This document shows, piece after piece, positions 1 to 6,917 of a stretch of 53,592 nt of DNA. Under the pieces are notes generated by a model, which was not told where the DNA came from, made no database searches, and saw only the letters and a program-made list of their open reading frames with translations. A program made the position numbers and the translations under genes. The DNA is from a virus: IMG/VR virus record IMGVR_UViG_3300009788_000120, positions 1 through 53,592 of that record; one strand, written 5' to 3'. How positions within the stretch are numbered: the first letter of the stretch is position 1; each line of letters starts with the position of its first letter.

Positions 1-825
1 CCGCCCCCACCCCCACCCCCTCCACCACCGCCACCAGCGGGCGAGCTCATCCCGTGCTTCACCGCGAGCCCGATGACCGCTACCACCGGCCAGTCGATCT
101 CCTTCGATTCATCCTGCTCGAGCGGCCCGATCGCGTGGCGCGAGTGGAATCTGGGCGACGGTACGATCGAGACGGACCGGGTGTGGCTGGATCATGCCTA
201 CTTGACGAGCGGAACGAAGACGGTCCGCCTATTCCTCTCCAAGACGACGGGAGGCTTCGGTCCGAACGTAGCTCACGAGGTGACGATCACCGGGACAGCA
301 CCACCGCCTCCGCCCCCGCCCCCGCCACCACCGCCACCACCGCCACCACCGCCACCACCTGACTGCCCAACGTGCCCGGACCCGCCGGCCTGTGATTCTT
401 GCTGCAAGCCCTGCGTCCAGCCCCCGCCGTGCCAGGCGAGCGGCATCGAGGCAAGGACGGTAGTCGGCGGGATCGAGTTCCGCGCCACGGTCTCCGGCCC
501 GGGCTGGCTGGCGTGGTCGTGCGCTCCGCCCGAGACCCTCCAATGGGTGAGTCAAGCGGCCGAGCTGACGTGCTCGGTCTTCGATGGGCGGGTCTACCCC
601 GCGCCCTACGATAGCTTCTGGTTGTTTTGCAGTTCAGCGAGCGACCAGGCGTTCGAGACTCAGATCTGGATCGAGGAGCTAGCCTGCGGCTTCGCCTTCG
701 TGAATCCGGCGCGTCATATCTTCGGAGCCGAGCGAGGATATCAGTGCGCGGCTGCTGGTGAGTCATCGAAGCGGCCGACAAGACGGGACCGGAAGACGCT
801 CAAGGCCCTGGAGGCGAGACGATGA
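1..825 (+). CDS. Poly-proline/PKD-domain protein (5' end missing)
   Basis: The frame is open from base 1, so the N-terminus lies outside the window; 274 codons remain. They encode a poly-proline run (bases 1-36), a PKD-like immunoglobulin-fold segment (LGDG near bases 150-160, then DHAY and GTKTVRLFL), a second poly-proline run (bases 301-360), a cysteine-rich stretch (DCPTCPDPPACDSCCKPC) and a C-terminal domain of about 120 residues that I do not recognise. PKD domains are usually extracellular adhesion or spacer modules, so an appendage or surface role is likely (inference). The stop TGA overlaps the next start as ATGA. The alternation of poly-proline and domain suggests more domains upstream. 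Confidence 0.75.
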   Translation, partial: PPPPPPPPPPPPAGELIPCFTASPMTATTGQSISFDSSCSSGPIAWREWNLGDGTIETDRVWLDHAYLTSGTKTVRLFLSKTTGGFGPNVAHEVTITGTAPPPPPPPPPPPPPPPPPPPPDCPTCPDPPACDSCCKPCVQPPPCQASGIEARTVVGGIEFRATVSGPGWLAWSCAPPETLQWVSQAAELTCSVFDGRVYPAPYDSFWLFCSSASDQAFETQIWIEELACGFAFVNPARHIFGAERGYQCAAAGESSKRPTRRDRKTLKALEARR

Positions 826-998
826 GCAAGAGTGACGACAGTTTCCTCGGGGCTGCCGCGGTTCTCGCGTGTCCTGCCGCGTGGCCCGGCCTCGCCTTCG
901 TGACTGGCTGGCTCGGCACCTGCCTGATCATCGCCGGGAGCGCCGAGCTCGCGGGCGTAGCGGCGCGGGCGGTCGGGTTGATGCCGCCGAGGGAGTGA
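822..998 (+). CDS. Small single-helix membrane protein
   Basis: A 58-codon frame whose ATG overlaps the stop of the preceding gene (ATGA). After a short polar N-terminus (MSKSDDS) it is hydrophobic almost throughout (LAFVTGWLGTCLIIAGSAEL), giving one or two membrane segments. Too short to assign; a holin-like or regulatory membrane role is possible but unsupported by any motif. Its stop overlaps the next start (GTGA), so it sits in a coupled chain of three frames. Confidence 0.5.
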   Translation: MSKSDDSFLGAAAVLACPAAWPGLAFVTGWLGTCLIIAGSAELAGVAARAVGLMPPRE

Positions 999-1129
999 CG
1001 ATCGAGCTCTTCGAGCGCACGCTCTTGATCTCGCCTCACGCGGACGATGAGACGATCGCCTGCGGCGGGGCCACCGGCCGGGCCGAGATTCGCCTGCGCG
1101 ATCGGCGCCCGCCGGCCCCAACCGTCTGA
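995..1129 (+). CDS. PIG-L/LmbE deacetylase N-terminal fragment
   Basis: A 44-codon frame starting at GTG overlapping the previous stop (GTGA). Residues 9-24 read LLISPHADDETIACGG, which fits the N-terminal metal-binding signature of the PIG-L/LmbE family (hydrophobic run, then PHxDDE, then GG). Family members are normally above 200 residues, with a second metal ligand further on. Here the frame turns into an arginine/proline tail and stops, so the protein cannot be a complete deacetylase. It is best read as the remnant of an acquired gene cut by deletion or frameshift; no continuation was seen in the other frames. Confidence 0.45.
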   Translation: MTIELFERTLLISPHADDETIACGGATGRAEIRLRDRRPPAPTV

Positions 1130-1214
1130 AATCCGGTCTCCGGCCCAGCCCGGGCAAATTATTTTCGCCACGGAGAGCGCGGAGATCCGCGGTTTTGACC
1201 CCGCGGGCCAAGAA

Positions 1215-1266
1215 ACTTGAAAAAAATACTAGACTTTCCCCGAAAAGGTCTATAGACTTTTCAAGT
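1215..1266. promoter_or_regulatory. AT-rich palindromic element, candidate operator/promoter
   Basis: A locally AT-rich block in GC-rich DNA. Outer arms ACTTGAAAA (1215-1223) and TTTTCAAGT (1258-1266) are perfect inverse complements. Inside lies the 10-bp palindrome GTCTATAGAC (1248-1257), and TAGACTTT occurs twice as a direct repeat. TATAGA (1251-1256) could be a -10 box, but there is no convincing -35 box at 16-18 bp. It lies upstream of the plus-strand early block, so an operator, promoter or attachment/origin element are all possible. Confidence 0.4.
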
Positions 1267-1300
1267 CATGAGCGACCGAGACAACCGAGACTAAGCCGAT

Positions 1301-1414
1301 ATGGTGAGCAACCGTCACCTCGGTGAGAGCGCGAACGCGGCGGGCCGCCCGAGAGCGGCCCGGATCGACAAGCTCGCTGGCGAGACGATCCAGGCGGCGT
1401 TTTTTTCGCGCTAG
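1301..1414 (+). CDS. Possible 37-aa peptide
   Basis: ATG at 1301 opens 37 codons ending at TAG. There is no clear Shine-Dalgarno and no recognised motif. It is listed because the 1130-1610 gap otherwise has no frame. The rest of the gap holds the AT-rich palindrome, a stem GGGCCG/CGGCCC (1342-1361), a T7 run near 1400 and a stem GCCCGC-gccg-GCGGGC (1450-1465). The whole interval may be non-coding. Confidence 0.2.
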   Translation: MVSNRHLGESANAAGRPRAARIDKLAGETIQAAFFSR

Positions 1415-1581
1415 GGCAGTCGGTCTTTGAAAACTCCCACCGATCGAGAGCCCGCGCCGGCGGGCCGTGTCGATCTACCCACAGTCGAAACCTGAAGCGC
1501 GCCGCGAGATCGCAGCGCCGGGTCGCCGCGAGGTTTGCCGCTCGCGGCCTGATGAAGACAGGCCACACGATAAATCGACCG

Positions 1582-1595
1582 CGCCCGCGAGGGCG
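1582..1595 (+). other. Hairpin with GNRA loop before the first early gene
   Basis: CGCCC-GCGA-GGGCG forms a 5-bp stem with a GNRA tetraloop, four bases before the GGAGCGAGCAAG leader of the gene at 1611. Similar GC-rich hairpins precede several other genes in the window, suggesting RNA processing or stability elements (inference). Confidence 0.4.
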
Positions 1596-1610
1596 AGAGG
1601 AGCGAGCAAG

Positions 1611-2018
1611 ATGAACATCACACCGTTTCCGCCGCGTAGTCGTTACGCATTTCCGCCTCACCCGCCAGAACTTGTCGAGCTGGTCTTTGCCGTTTTCGCT
1701 CGCGAAGGGCACCTGACCCAGCCCGTGATCGGCGAGACCGGCTCCGAGATTCACCCTGCGCGACCGTTGCCGCGGAGTAGCGGGAGGGGCCAGCGCAAGC
1801 TCGCCGTCATCCTCGACCGGCTCCTGGCTGGCTATTCTGATCCGGACGCTGAAGAAGCCCGTCGGCTGATTCGATACACCGACGATCCTTGCAAGTGCGG
1901 TGCGCTGACGATGACCGTCTTCGCCGGCGCCCCGGGCACCGGCCGAGCGACCGTCTGCTCGAATGGCCACACGATCGATAGCACGATTCGGGAGCTGACT
2001 CCGGAGGAGTGCCGATGA
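1611..2018 (+). CDS. Hypothetical early protein, 135 aa
   Basis: The start at 1611 is chosen because GGAGCGAGCAAG lies directly before the ATG, the shared leader of this phage's non-structural genes; a longer frame from 1467 lacks any ribosome site. The C-terminal part has CKCGALTMTVF and later CSNGHTI, so CxC plus a single Cys near a His could bind a metal. No family recognised. First gene of the left early block; its stop overlaps the next start (ATGA). Confidence 0.7.
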   Translation: MNITPFPPRSRYAFPPHPPELVELVFAVFAREGHLTQPVIGETGSEIHPARPLPRSSGRGQRKLAVILDRLLAGYSDPDAEEARRLIRYTDDPCKCGALTMTVFAGAPGTGRATVCSNGHTIDSTIRELTPEECR

Positions 2019-2584
2019 TCACCACGATCAACCCGGTTACCGCCCGAGCCGAGTGGCTCAACTCGCCGGCCCGTCTCGAGATCGAGGCGGACGGCGAGAC
2101 CTGGACCGTCCCCTGCCCGCCGCGGCGCCGAGCAGCGGCTCTCGAGCTTCTCGAAGACTCCTGGCCCGTCGACCTCGAGCGCGTGGAGGCGGTCGCCGAT
2201 CCCCGCTACGACTTCGATTGGGCGCGCGGCGCCCGGACGGTCGCCGAGATCGACGAGCTGGAGACGGCCGAGCGGTCCCTCTTCCTTCACCTCATCGACC
2301 TCGAGATCGAAGAGCGTGAACTCGAACGCCTCGAGCGAGAGGCCGAAAAGCACGAAGCGGCGCAGACCGAGCTGCTCAAGGGCGAGCTGCGGGGCGCCGG
2401 TCGCGATCTCGCCGGCGACTTGACGAGATGGGGCCAGGCCGAGATCGTGGCCGATGCGGCGCTCGACGTCGCGCAGGGCCTGGCCTTCACCGGACAGCTG
2501 CTCGGCCTCGTCAACACCGAGGTCGCCGCCGACATCATCTACGACGCCGCGGTCAACGAGATCGAGCGCCGCAAAGAAGCCTGA
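2015..2584 (+). CDS. Hypothetical acidic, helical protein
   Basis: ATG at 2015 overlaps the upstream TGA and is preceded by GGAGGAG at 2003-2009; a GTG two codons earlier is possible but worse placed. The 189-aa product is strongly acidic and mostly helical, with a charged coiled-coil-like stretch (LEIEERELERLEREAEKHEA) in the middle. No catalytic motif or family recognised. It follows the first early gene in the same coupled chain. Confidence 0.7.
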   Translation: MITTINPVTARAEWLNSPARLEIEADGETWTVPCPPRRRAAALELLEDSWPVDLERVEAVADPRYDFDWARGARTVAEIDELETAERSLFLHLIDLEIEERELERLEREAEKHEAAQTELLKGELRGAGRDLAGDLTRWGQAEIVADAALDVAQGLAFTGQLLGLVNTEVAADIIYDAAVNEIERRKEA

Positions 2585-2595
2585 CCGTTGCAACG

Positions 2596-2616
2596 AGCCC
2601 TCGACACGCGAGGGCT
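2596..2616 (+). other. Intergenic hairpin before 2657 gene
   Basis: AGCCCTCG-acacg-CGAGGGCT, a perfect 8-bp stem, lies just after the 2584 stop and 30 bases before the GGAGCGAGCAC leader of the next gene. There is no T run, so it is more likely an RNA-stability or processing structure than a terminator. Confidence 0.45.
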
Positions 2617-2656
2617 GCATGGAGCGTTCAAGCCCCAACAACCAAGGAGCGAGCAC

Positions 2657-3442
2657 ATGAAGACAGCAACCATCCCCGAGACCACAGACAGTTTCAAGCG
2701 CCGCCAGGCCGCCATTCTCGATCTCGAGCGCATCGAGGTCGGCGACACGGTCGTCATCGAGCAGCGCTACCGCAACCAGGAGCAGCCGGAGCGCACGATC
2801 CACGTGGTCACCAAGGTGACGAAAAAGCAGATCGTGATCGACGGCGGCGGCCAGCGTTTCAACCGCGAGACCGGCGAGCGGATCGGCGGTCACCGCAGCA
2901 CGTCGACCTCGATTCGGCTCCCCCGCGAGGGAGAGATTGACGAGATCGAAGAGGACATCACCGCCAAACAGCAGGCGCTGCGCGCCGAGCGTCAGGAGAC
3001 CGCCGCCCGTCGGGCCGGTCGATTCGAGGGTCAGCTGTTCAAGGCGGCCAGGATGATCCAGAAGACCGCCGGTGAGGACGACGGCCTACAGCACGTCAGC
3101 TTTCAGCTTGATAGCCTGGGCCGCGACATCGAGAGCGCGCAGGGCCGGGTTGTTCAGATCGCCGAGTGGATGCGCGATGACCTCGAGCGTCTGACGCGCG
3201 ACCTCGAGGCGGGCCGCTGGTGCACTCAGACTGACCGCGGCGCCGATCTCGCGAAGGCCATCGCCGAGCTGCAAGCCGCGATTGAACACGGTAAGACAAC
3301 GCTCTACATGGTCAGCAAGCTCACCGGCATCGAGCGCGACGCCTTCAAGGTCGCGAGCCCGGATGAGCTTCTGCGGCCCGAAGACCGGACGCATGACGAC
3401 GTCGTCGACGAAGAAACCGCTGGCGCGAAGGTGGCGTCTTGA
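2657..3442 (+). CDS. Hypothetical early protein with N-terminal beta-barrel-like segment
   Basis: The start at 2657 follows the shared leader GGAGCGAGCAC; a frame opening at 2588 has no ribosome site. 261 aa. Residues about 24-80 (EVGDTVVIEQ, VVTKVTKKQIVID, RFNRETGERIG) resemble a KOW/SH3-like small barrel seen in many unassigned phage proteins, often ending in the RFNRETG-type motif. The rest is charged and helical with coiled-coil potential. No enzymatic motif; a nucleic-acid-binding role is only a guess. Confidence 0.7.
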   Translation: MKTATIPETTDSFKRRQAAILDLERIEVGDTVVIEQRYRNQEQPERTIHVVTKVTKKQIVIDGGGQRFNRETGERIGGHRSTSTSIRLPREGEIDEIEEDITAKQQALRAERQETAARRAGRFEGQLFKAARMIQKTAGEDDGLQHVSFQLDSLGRDIESAQGRVVQIAEWMRDDLERLTRDLEAGRWCTQTDRGADLAKAIAELQAAIEHGKTTLYMVSKLTGIERDAFKVASPDELLRPEDRTHDDVVDEETAGAKVAS

Positions 3443-3615
3443 GCCGGCGATCGAGCGCGCGCCGGCGCCTGCTCAACACCCTGTCGGTGATGAAATCGAT
3501 CACCGTCCGAGAGGGCGACGCCGAGCACCGTGCCGCCAAGCAACTGGAGACCGAGAGCCGCGTCACGATTCGCAGCGACCGCGACTACCAATACCTCCGG
3601 GTGGCCCTCAAATGA
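3439..3615 (+). CDS. Small basic protein, 58 aa
   Basis: TTG start overlapping the previous stop (TTGA) and a stop overlapping the next ATG (ATGA). The product begins with a basic run (SRRSSARRRLL) and ends VTIRSDRDYQYLRVALK. No family recognised. Support is the double coupling and the absence of another frame in this interval; the TTG start is uncertain. Confidence 0.45.
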   Translation: MSRRSSARRRLLNTLSVMKSITVREGDAEHRAAKQLETESRVTIRSDRDYQYLRVALK

Positions 3616-3794
3616 CCGCCAGAAAGAGGAAGGGCCGGCTCCAGATCTGGTTTGGCCAGGAAGAGGAGCCGCGCATTGACCGGGTCTTGAGCTGGGAGAA
3701 GGCTCTCGAGCTGAAGACGAAATCGATGAACTGGAAGGGTACGACCGAGGCGTTTCTGACGCCGATCACCAACCACCGAGGAGCGAGCAGATGA
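3612..3794 (+). CDS. Small hypothetical protein, 60 aa
   Basis: ATG at 3612 overlaps the upstream stop (ATGA), and its own TGA at 3792-3794 overlaps the ATG of the gene at 3791. The product starts MTARKRKGRLQIWFGQEEEP. The last codons run through the GGAGCGAGCAG leader of the following gene, so the leader is also coding here. No function assigned. Confidence 0.5.
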   Translation: MTARKRKGRLQIWFGQEEEPRIDRVLSWEKALELKTKSMNWKGTTEAFLTPITNHRGASR

Positions 3795-4243
3795 ACGAAG
3801 ACTTCATGAAGCGGAATCCACACGCCAAAGCAGCGGCTCTGATCGAGGGCCTGACCGAGCTGCTCATCGAGCAGATGATCGAAAACCACCACCTGCGCGA
3901 CGGCCAGAACGAGGCCGGCGCCCGCCGGGAGGCGCTCGTCGACCTCCGCCGGGCTGTGAGTCGCATCTCGGTCGCTCGTCGATCGTTCGGACCGCAGCTG
4001 TGCCTGGTGGTCTCTGACCACCTGACCGCGCTGATCGAGGCGGCGGACGCCGCGGCCTACGAGGCGGCCGGAGACGAACTCAGACTGCCTGCTGAGGACG
4101 ACTCCGAACCGCCTTTCCCTCCATCTCGCGATGCGCCGGCGCGCCTCTCCGAGGTGACCCGTCGACCGGCTCACCCTCGCGGTGAGTCGATGCTGGAGCG
4201 GGCGACCCGCCAGGACAACGATTCCGCCTTCTACAGGAGCTGA
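3791..4243 (+). CDS. Hypothetical helical protein, 150 aa
   Basis: Start set by the shared leader GGAGCGAGCAG directly before ATG. The first 100 residues are mainly helical and charged (LIEGLTELLIEQMIENHHL, then repeated Ala/Arg-rich helices); the last 50 are polar and proline-rich, probably disordered. No recognisable motif. Part of the left early block, stop two bases before the next ATG. Confidence 0.65.
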   Translation: MNEDFMKRNPHAKAAALIEGLTELLIEQMIENHHLRDGQNEAGARREALVDLRRAVSRISVARRSFGPQLCLVVSDHLTALIEAADAAAYEAAGDELRLPAEDDSEPPFPPSRDAPARLSEVTRRPAHPRGESMLERATRQDNDSAFYRS

Positions 4244-4245
4244 TC

Positions 4246-4764
4246 ATGAAGACCACCGGACTAGACGCAGAGACTTTCGCGCTCGAAACGGGCGCAGAGA
4301 CCAAGCTGGAGGGAAAGGGCCGCGGAGCCTGGGGAGAGGTCAAGGTGCCCGATCGCGGCGTCGTCGCCTTCTCCTCATCGCCCGGCGGTTGCACTCTTCA
4401 GATTCGCAGCAGCGGGGCGACAACCGATGGCGGGAAGTCCCGGCGTGCGTATTCCGTCGCTTGGCTCGACGCCGAGATGGCCGACGATCTTGCGCACTGG
4501 CTATCGGCCTGGGCTCGCGAGAACCGCGGGCTCGCCGACGCCGCCGCGGCGAGTGACGCCGAGCTTGAAGAAACCATCACGCCTCACGGCGAGTTCAAGA
4601 TCTACACCAACTGCCGCGGCTACGCCTTGGACGGCGGCCTCGACGGCTGGTGCTGGCAAGCCTGGTCGGGAGAGCTGATCGCCTACGGCCGCACCGAGGA
4701 ATCGGCGATCGAGCATCTGAGGGAGAAGAGAGCGCAACGCGCCGGCGAAGGGAGTCGGTCATGA
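4246..4764 (+). CDS. Hypothetical protein, 172 aa
   Basis: ATG at 4246 follows CAGGAG at a proper distance. The product is acidic to neutral and rich in tryptophan in its C-terminal half (GLDGWCWQAWSGELIAYG). No family or motif recognised. The ending (TEESAIEHLREKRAQ) looks like a helix after a small alpha/beta domain. Its TGA overlaps the start of the next gene (ATGA). Confidence 0.65.
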   Translation: MKTTGLDAETFALETGAETKLEGKGRGAWGEVKVPDRGVVAFSSSPGGCTLQIRSSGATTDGGKSRRAYSVAWLDAEMADDLAHWLSAWARENRGLADAAAASDAELEETITPHGEFKIYTNCRGYALDGGLDGWCWQAWSGELIAYGRTEESAIEHLREKRAQRAGEGSRS

Positions 4765-5156
4765 GCACCCAACCGAAACACGGCGGCGCCCGCCAGGGCG
4801 CCGGCCGTCAACCGCTCGCCAAGAAGGGCCTCCAGTGCACGATTCCGGCCGACACCCTCGAGCGGCTCAAGACCTTCACCTGGGACGCTCGCGTGCCCCG
4901 GAGCAACGGACCCCTGCCCCCGATCGCCAATCGCCGGCCGACCCAGGGCGAGGTGACCGCCGCCGCCCTGGAGATCGCGCTCGAGGCGCAGGCGCCGGCG
5001 GCCCGCGCGCAGCTGTTGACCGTCCTCGAGATGATCGAGGACGTCACGCTCGCCTCCGGCGAGGACGTCACGCTCGCCTACCAGCTGATCGCTCGGCTGA
5101 TTCAGCCGCTGCCCGAGAGGGTACGGATTCCGACCATGAGGGAGGTGAGCTCGTGA
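4761..5156 (+). CDS. Small protein with GGxRxGAGR N-terminus
   Basis: ATG at 4761 overlaps the preceding stop. The 131-aa product opens with HGGARQGAGRQPLAKKG, a basic glycine/arginine tail common at the N-terminus of small phage DNA-binding proteins, followed by a helical part (TAAALEIALEAQ, LLTVLEMIEDV). This supports DNA binding but not a specific role. It could be a transcription factor or nucleoid-type protein. The stop overlaps the GTG of the next gene. Confidence 0.65.
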   Translation: MSTQPKHGGARQGAGRQPLAKKGLQCTIPADTLERLKTFTWDARVPRSNGPLPPIANRRPTQGEVTAAALEIALEAQAPAARAQLLTVLEMIEDVTLASGEDVTLAYQLIARLIQPLPERVRIPTMREVSS

Positions 5157-5470
5157 AAAGGCACGAGCGAGCTGTGATGGATATCGCAACTGCCCGCTAT
5201 AACGGAACCCGCTACGACTTGACCGTGACCGCCCACCGCGGGACGGGGCGCGGTAGCCACCACACGACGAAGGTTCCATTCACTGTCATTTCGTGGGAGA
5301 CCGGCGGCGACATCGATCCGATGACGCGAGGGACGGCCTACATCCCGGTAGGAACGAAGGGCTACCCGGACGGACTGGTGCTGGCCCATATGAACACCGC
5401 CGGTCACGGCCATCACGAGGCTACGCTGCGAGCGATGGTCGACCAAGGCAACGACGAAGTGATCCGATAG
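5153..5470 (+). CDS. Hypothetical protein, 105 aa
   Basis: GTG at 5153 overlaps the upstream TGA (GTGA). The product contains TARYNGTRYDLTVTAHRGTG near the start and histidine-rich stretches (GSHHTTK, HMNTAGHGHHEATL) that might bind metal. No family recognised. Last gene of the left early block, ending with TAG just before the intrinsic terminator at 5477. Confidence 0.6.
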   Translation: MKRHERAVMDIATARYNGTRYDLTVTAHRGTGRGSHHTTKVPFTVISWETGGDIDPMTRGTAYIPVGTKGYPDGLVLAHMNTAGHGHHEATLRAMVDQGNDEVIR

Positions 5471-5476
5471 TCCCAG

Positions 5477-5511
5477 CCCCGACCGGGCTCTCTCCCGGTC
5501 GGGGTTTTTTT
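5477..5511 (+). terminator. Rho-independent terminator of the left early block
   Basis: An 11-bp perfect stem CCCCGACCGGG / CCCGGTCGGGG with a 6-base loop is followed by seven T. It separates the early genes from the packaging and structural block starting at 5532. Confidence 0.9.
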
Positions 5512-5531
5512 GTGCGTGCTATCGTGGGTCG

Positions 5532-6491
5532 ATGGCGAAGAGAGGCGGATCTAAGCGGTCGCGGATGCAGCTCGAGGTGGATCGTCTCACCGCCGTCCAG
5601 CTCTCGGCCCGCGGCTGGGGCCCTGCGGAGATCGCCGCCCATATCAACGAGCTGCCGGCCATCGAGAACCTGGCCGCCGGCAGCCCGCCTCGGCCGCCAT
5701 CGTCCCACGTCAGCCGTCAGGCGGTGGGGCAGGATCTCAAGGAGGTCTTCGAGCGCCTGGCCGAGGAGCAAATCGGCTCGCTGCGGGCCTCGCTCGGCTC
5801 CCAGCTCCAGAAGGAGCGGACGCTACGTCGCGAGGCCTGGGAGGAGTACGAGAGGTCGAAAGAGAACTACCAGGGCGGCTCTGACGTCACCAAGGAGCTC
5901 GTCGGCACGGTGCCGGATCCGGACCCGGCGCTGATCCGTCGACTGGCGGCCGCAGGCGCCGATGAGCAGGTTCTGGCCGCGGCCCGTGAGACAGCGGATC
6001 CGGAGGTGGTGCTGTCTCACGAGCGGCGCGTCACGCGCAAGGTCGAGGGCCGGGTGGGCGACCCGCGGTTCCTGGCGATCATCGCCGGCTGTCACCAACG
6101 GGAGATGGAGCTCCAGAGGCTGAATCAGCCGTCGATCTGGGCGCGGGCCATGGTGCCGAAGACCGCGGCGGCCCGCGGCCGGCTCAGAAATGGGAAGCCG
6201 AAAGCCGCGGTCAAAGCCCTGCTCATCGGCTCGACGGCCGCCGAGAGGGCGATTGTCGCCGCCCAGGTCCAGGCCCTGGATGAGGTCGAAGATCTGTCGA
6301 GGGTGCACGCCGCGCTGGCCGAGGGCGACGCCGCGCGCATTCGCTGGGCCGAGCTGCGGCTCAAGGCCGGCGAGCGCCGGATGCGCCTGTTGGGCATCAA
6401 GCCGCCGAGCCCGGATGATCCCTTGGCGGGCGGAGACGGAGACGATCAGGTGATCGAGGTCACGGTCATAGAGAAGTCGATCGCGCCGTGA
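5532..6491 (+). CDS. terS: Putative terminase small subunit
   Basis: 319 aa, first gene after the terminator and in the usual terS place ahead of terL. Residues about 16-75 suggest a helix-turn-helix region (LTAVQLSARGWGPAEIAAHI, then SHVSRQAVGQDLKEVFERL), followed by long charged helices fit for oligomerisation. The acidic C-terminus (DDPLAGGDGDDQ) is typical of proteins contacting a motor partner. Assignment rests on position plus the HTH; sequence alone does not prove it. It would recognise the packaging start site on phage DNA. Confidence 0.6.
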   Translation: MAKRGGSKRSRMQLEVDRLTAVQLSARGWGPAEIAAHINELPAIENLAAGSPPRPPSSHVSRQAVGQDLKEVFERLAEEQIGSLRASLGSQLQKERTLRREAWEEYERSKENYQGGSDVTKELVGTVPDPDPALIRRLAAAGADEQVLAAARETADPEVVLSHERRVTRKVEGRVGDPRFLAIIAGCHQREMELQRLNQPSIWARAMVPKTAAARGRLRNGKPKAAVKALLIGSTAAERAIVAAQVQALDEVEDLSRVHAALAEGDAARIRWAELRLKAGERRMRLLGIKPPSPDDPLAGGDGDDQVIEVTVIEKSIAP

Positions 6492-6709
6492 GAAGAAAAC
6501 TCCTACAGGGGTTCGAGGTTGGCGCGGCTGCTCGAGGAGAGGTCATTCTTCAGCACGCGGTCAAACCGCTGCCGGCTCCGAAGATATCCTTCAAGGCGGT
6601 TTGCGGAGCAAAGATCGTATGCCGTCGATTGGAGTTCAACCCTACAGATCGACGAGCGTGTTTTCAATGCAGCGCTCGTACCGGAACTCTCTACCTGCGA
6701 TCCTCCTGA
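6488..6709 (+). CDS. Small cysteine-containing protein, 73 aa
   Basis: GTG at 6488 overlaps the terS stop (GTGA). The product has KAVCGAKIVCRR and ACFQCSARTG; the four cysteines in two pairs could form a zinc site. Base composition is less GC-rich than its neighbours, which may point to separate acquisition or to non-coding DNA. It is the only coupled frame in the 427-base terS-terL gap. The remainder of that gap (6710-6845) shows nothing I can assign. Confidence 0.4.
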   Translation: MRRKLLQGFEVGAAARGEVILQHAVKPLPAPKISFKAVCGAKIVCRRLEFNPTDRRACFQCSARTGTLYLRSS

Positions 6710-6845
6710 GATCTTCGTTCTCCCCACCCTCCCGCACTCCCTCCGGCGATCAGCGACCGGCGGCCGGGCGATCGGCCCCGCGGCCGAGGTCGGCGCGGGA
6801 GAGGTCGTAATATGCTTTCCTTCCTTGCAAGGGACCCGCCGCGAT

Positions 6846-6901
6846 GCCCGGAGAGGGTGAGCGGGCTCGAGGCCCGACATTTGCTACTCCCCTCTCCGGG
6901 C
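6846..6901 (+). other. Large hairpin directly upstream of terL
   Basis: GCCCGGAGAGGG (6846-6857) and CCCTCTCCGGGC (6890-6901) are perfect 12-bp inverted repeats; the 32-base loop contains a smaller stem GGGC-tcgag-GCCC. The structure ends 16 bases before the terL GTG, with no T run after it. Its position between terS and terL is a known place for pac-type sites, and it could also regulate terL translation. Neither role is shown here. Confidence 0.5.
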
Positions 6902-6917
6902 CGGGTAGACTGCCTGG

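Noticed and set aside
229-555. Glycine-rich minus-strand frames opposite the poly-proline tract
   Set aside because: Complement of a CCACCG repeat; no start site or motif.
1832-2893. Long minus-strand frame (353 codons) opposite early genes
   Set aside because: It has no ribosome site and lies opposite coupled, better-supported plus-strand genes; its leucine/aspartate/arginine bias is that of a complement frame in GC-rich DNA.
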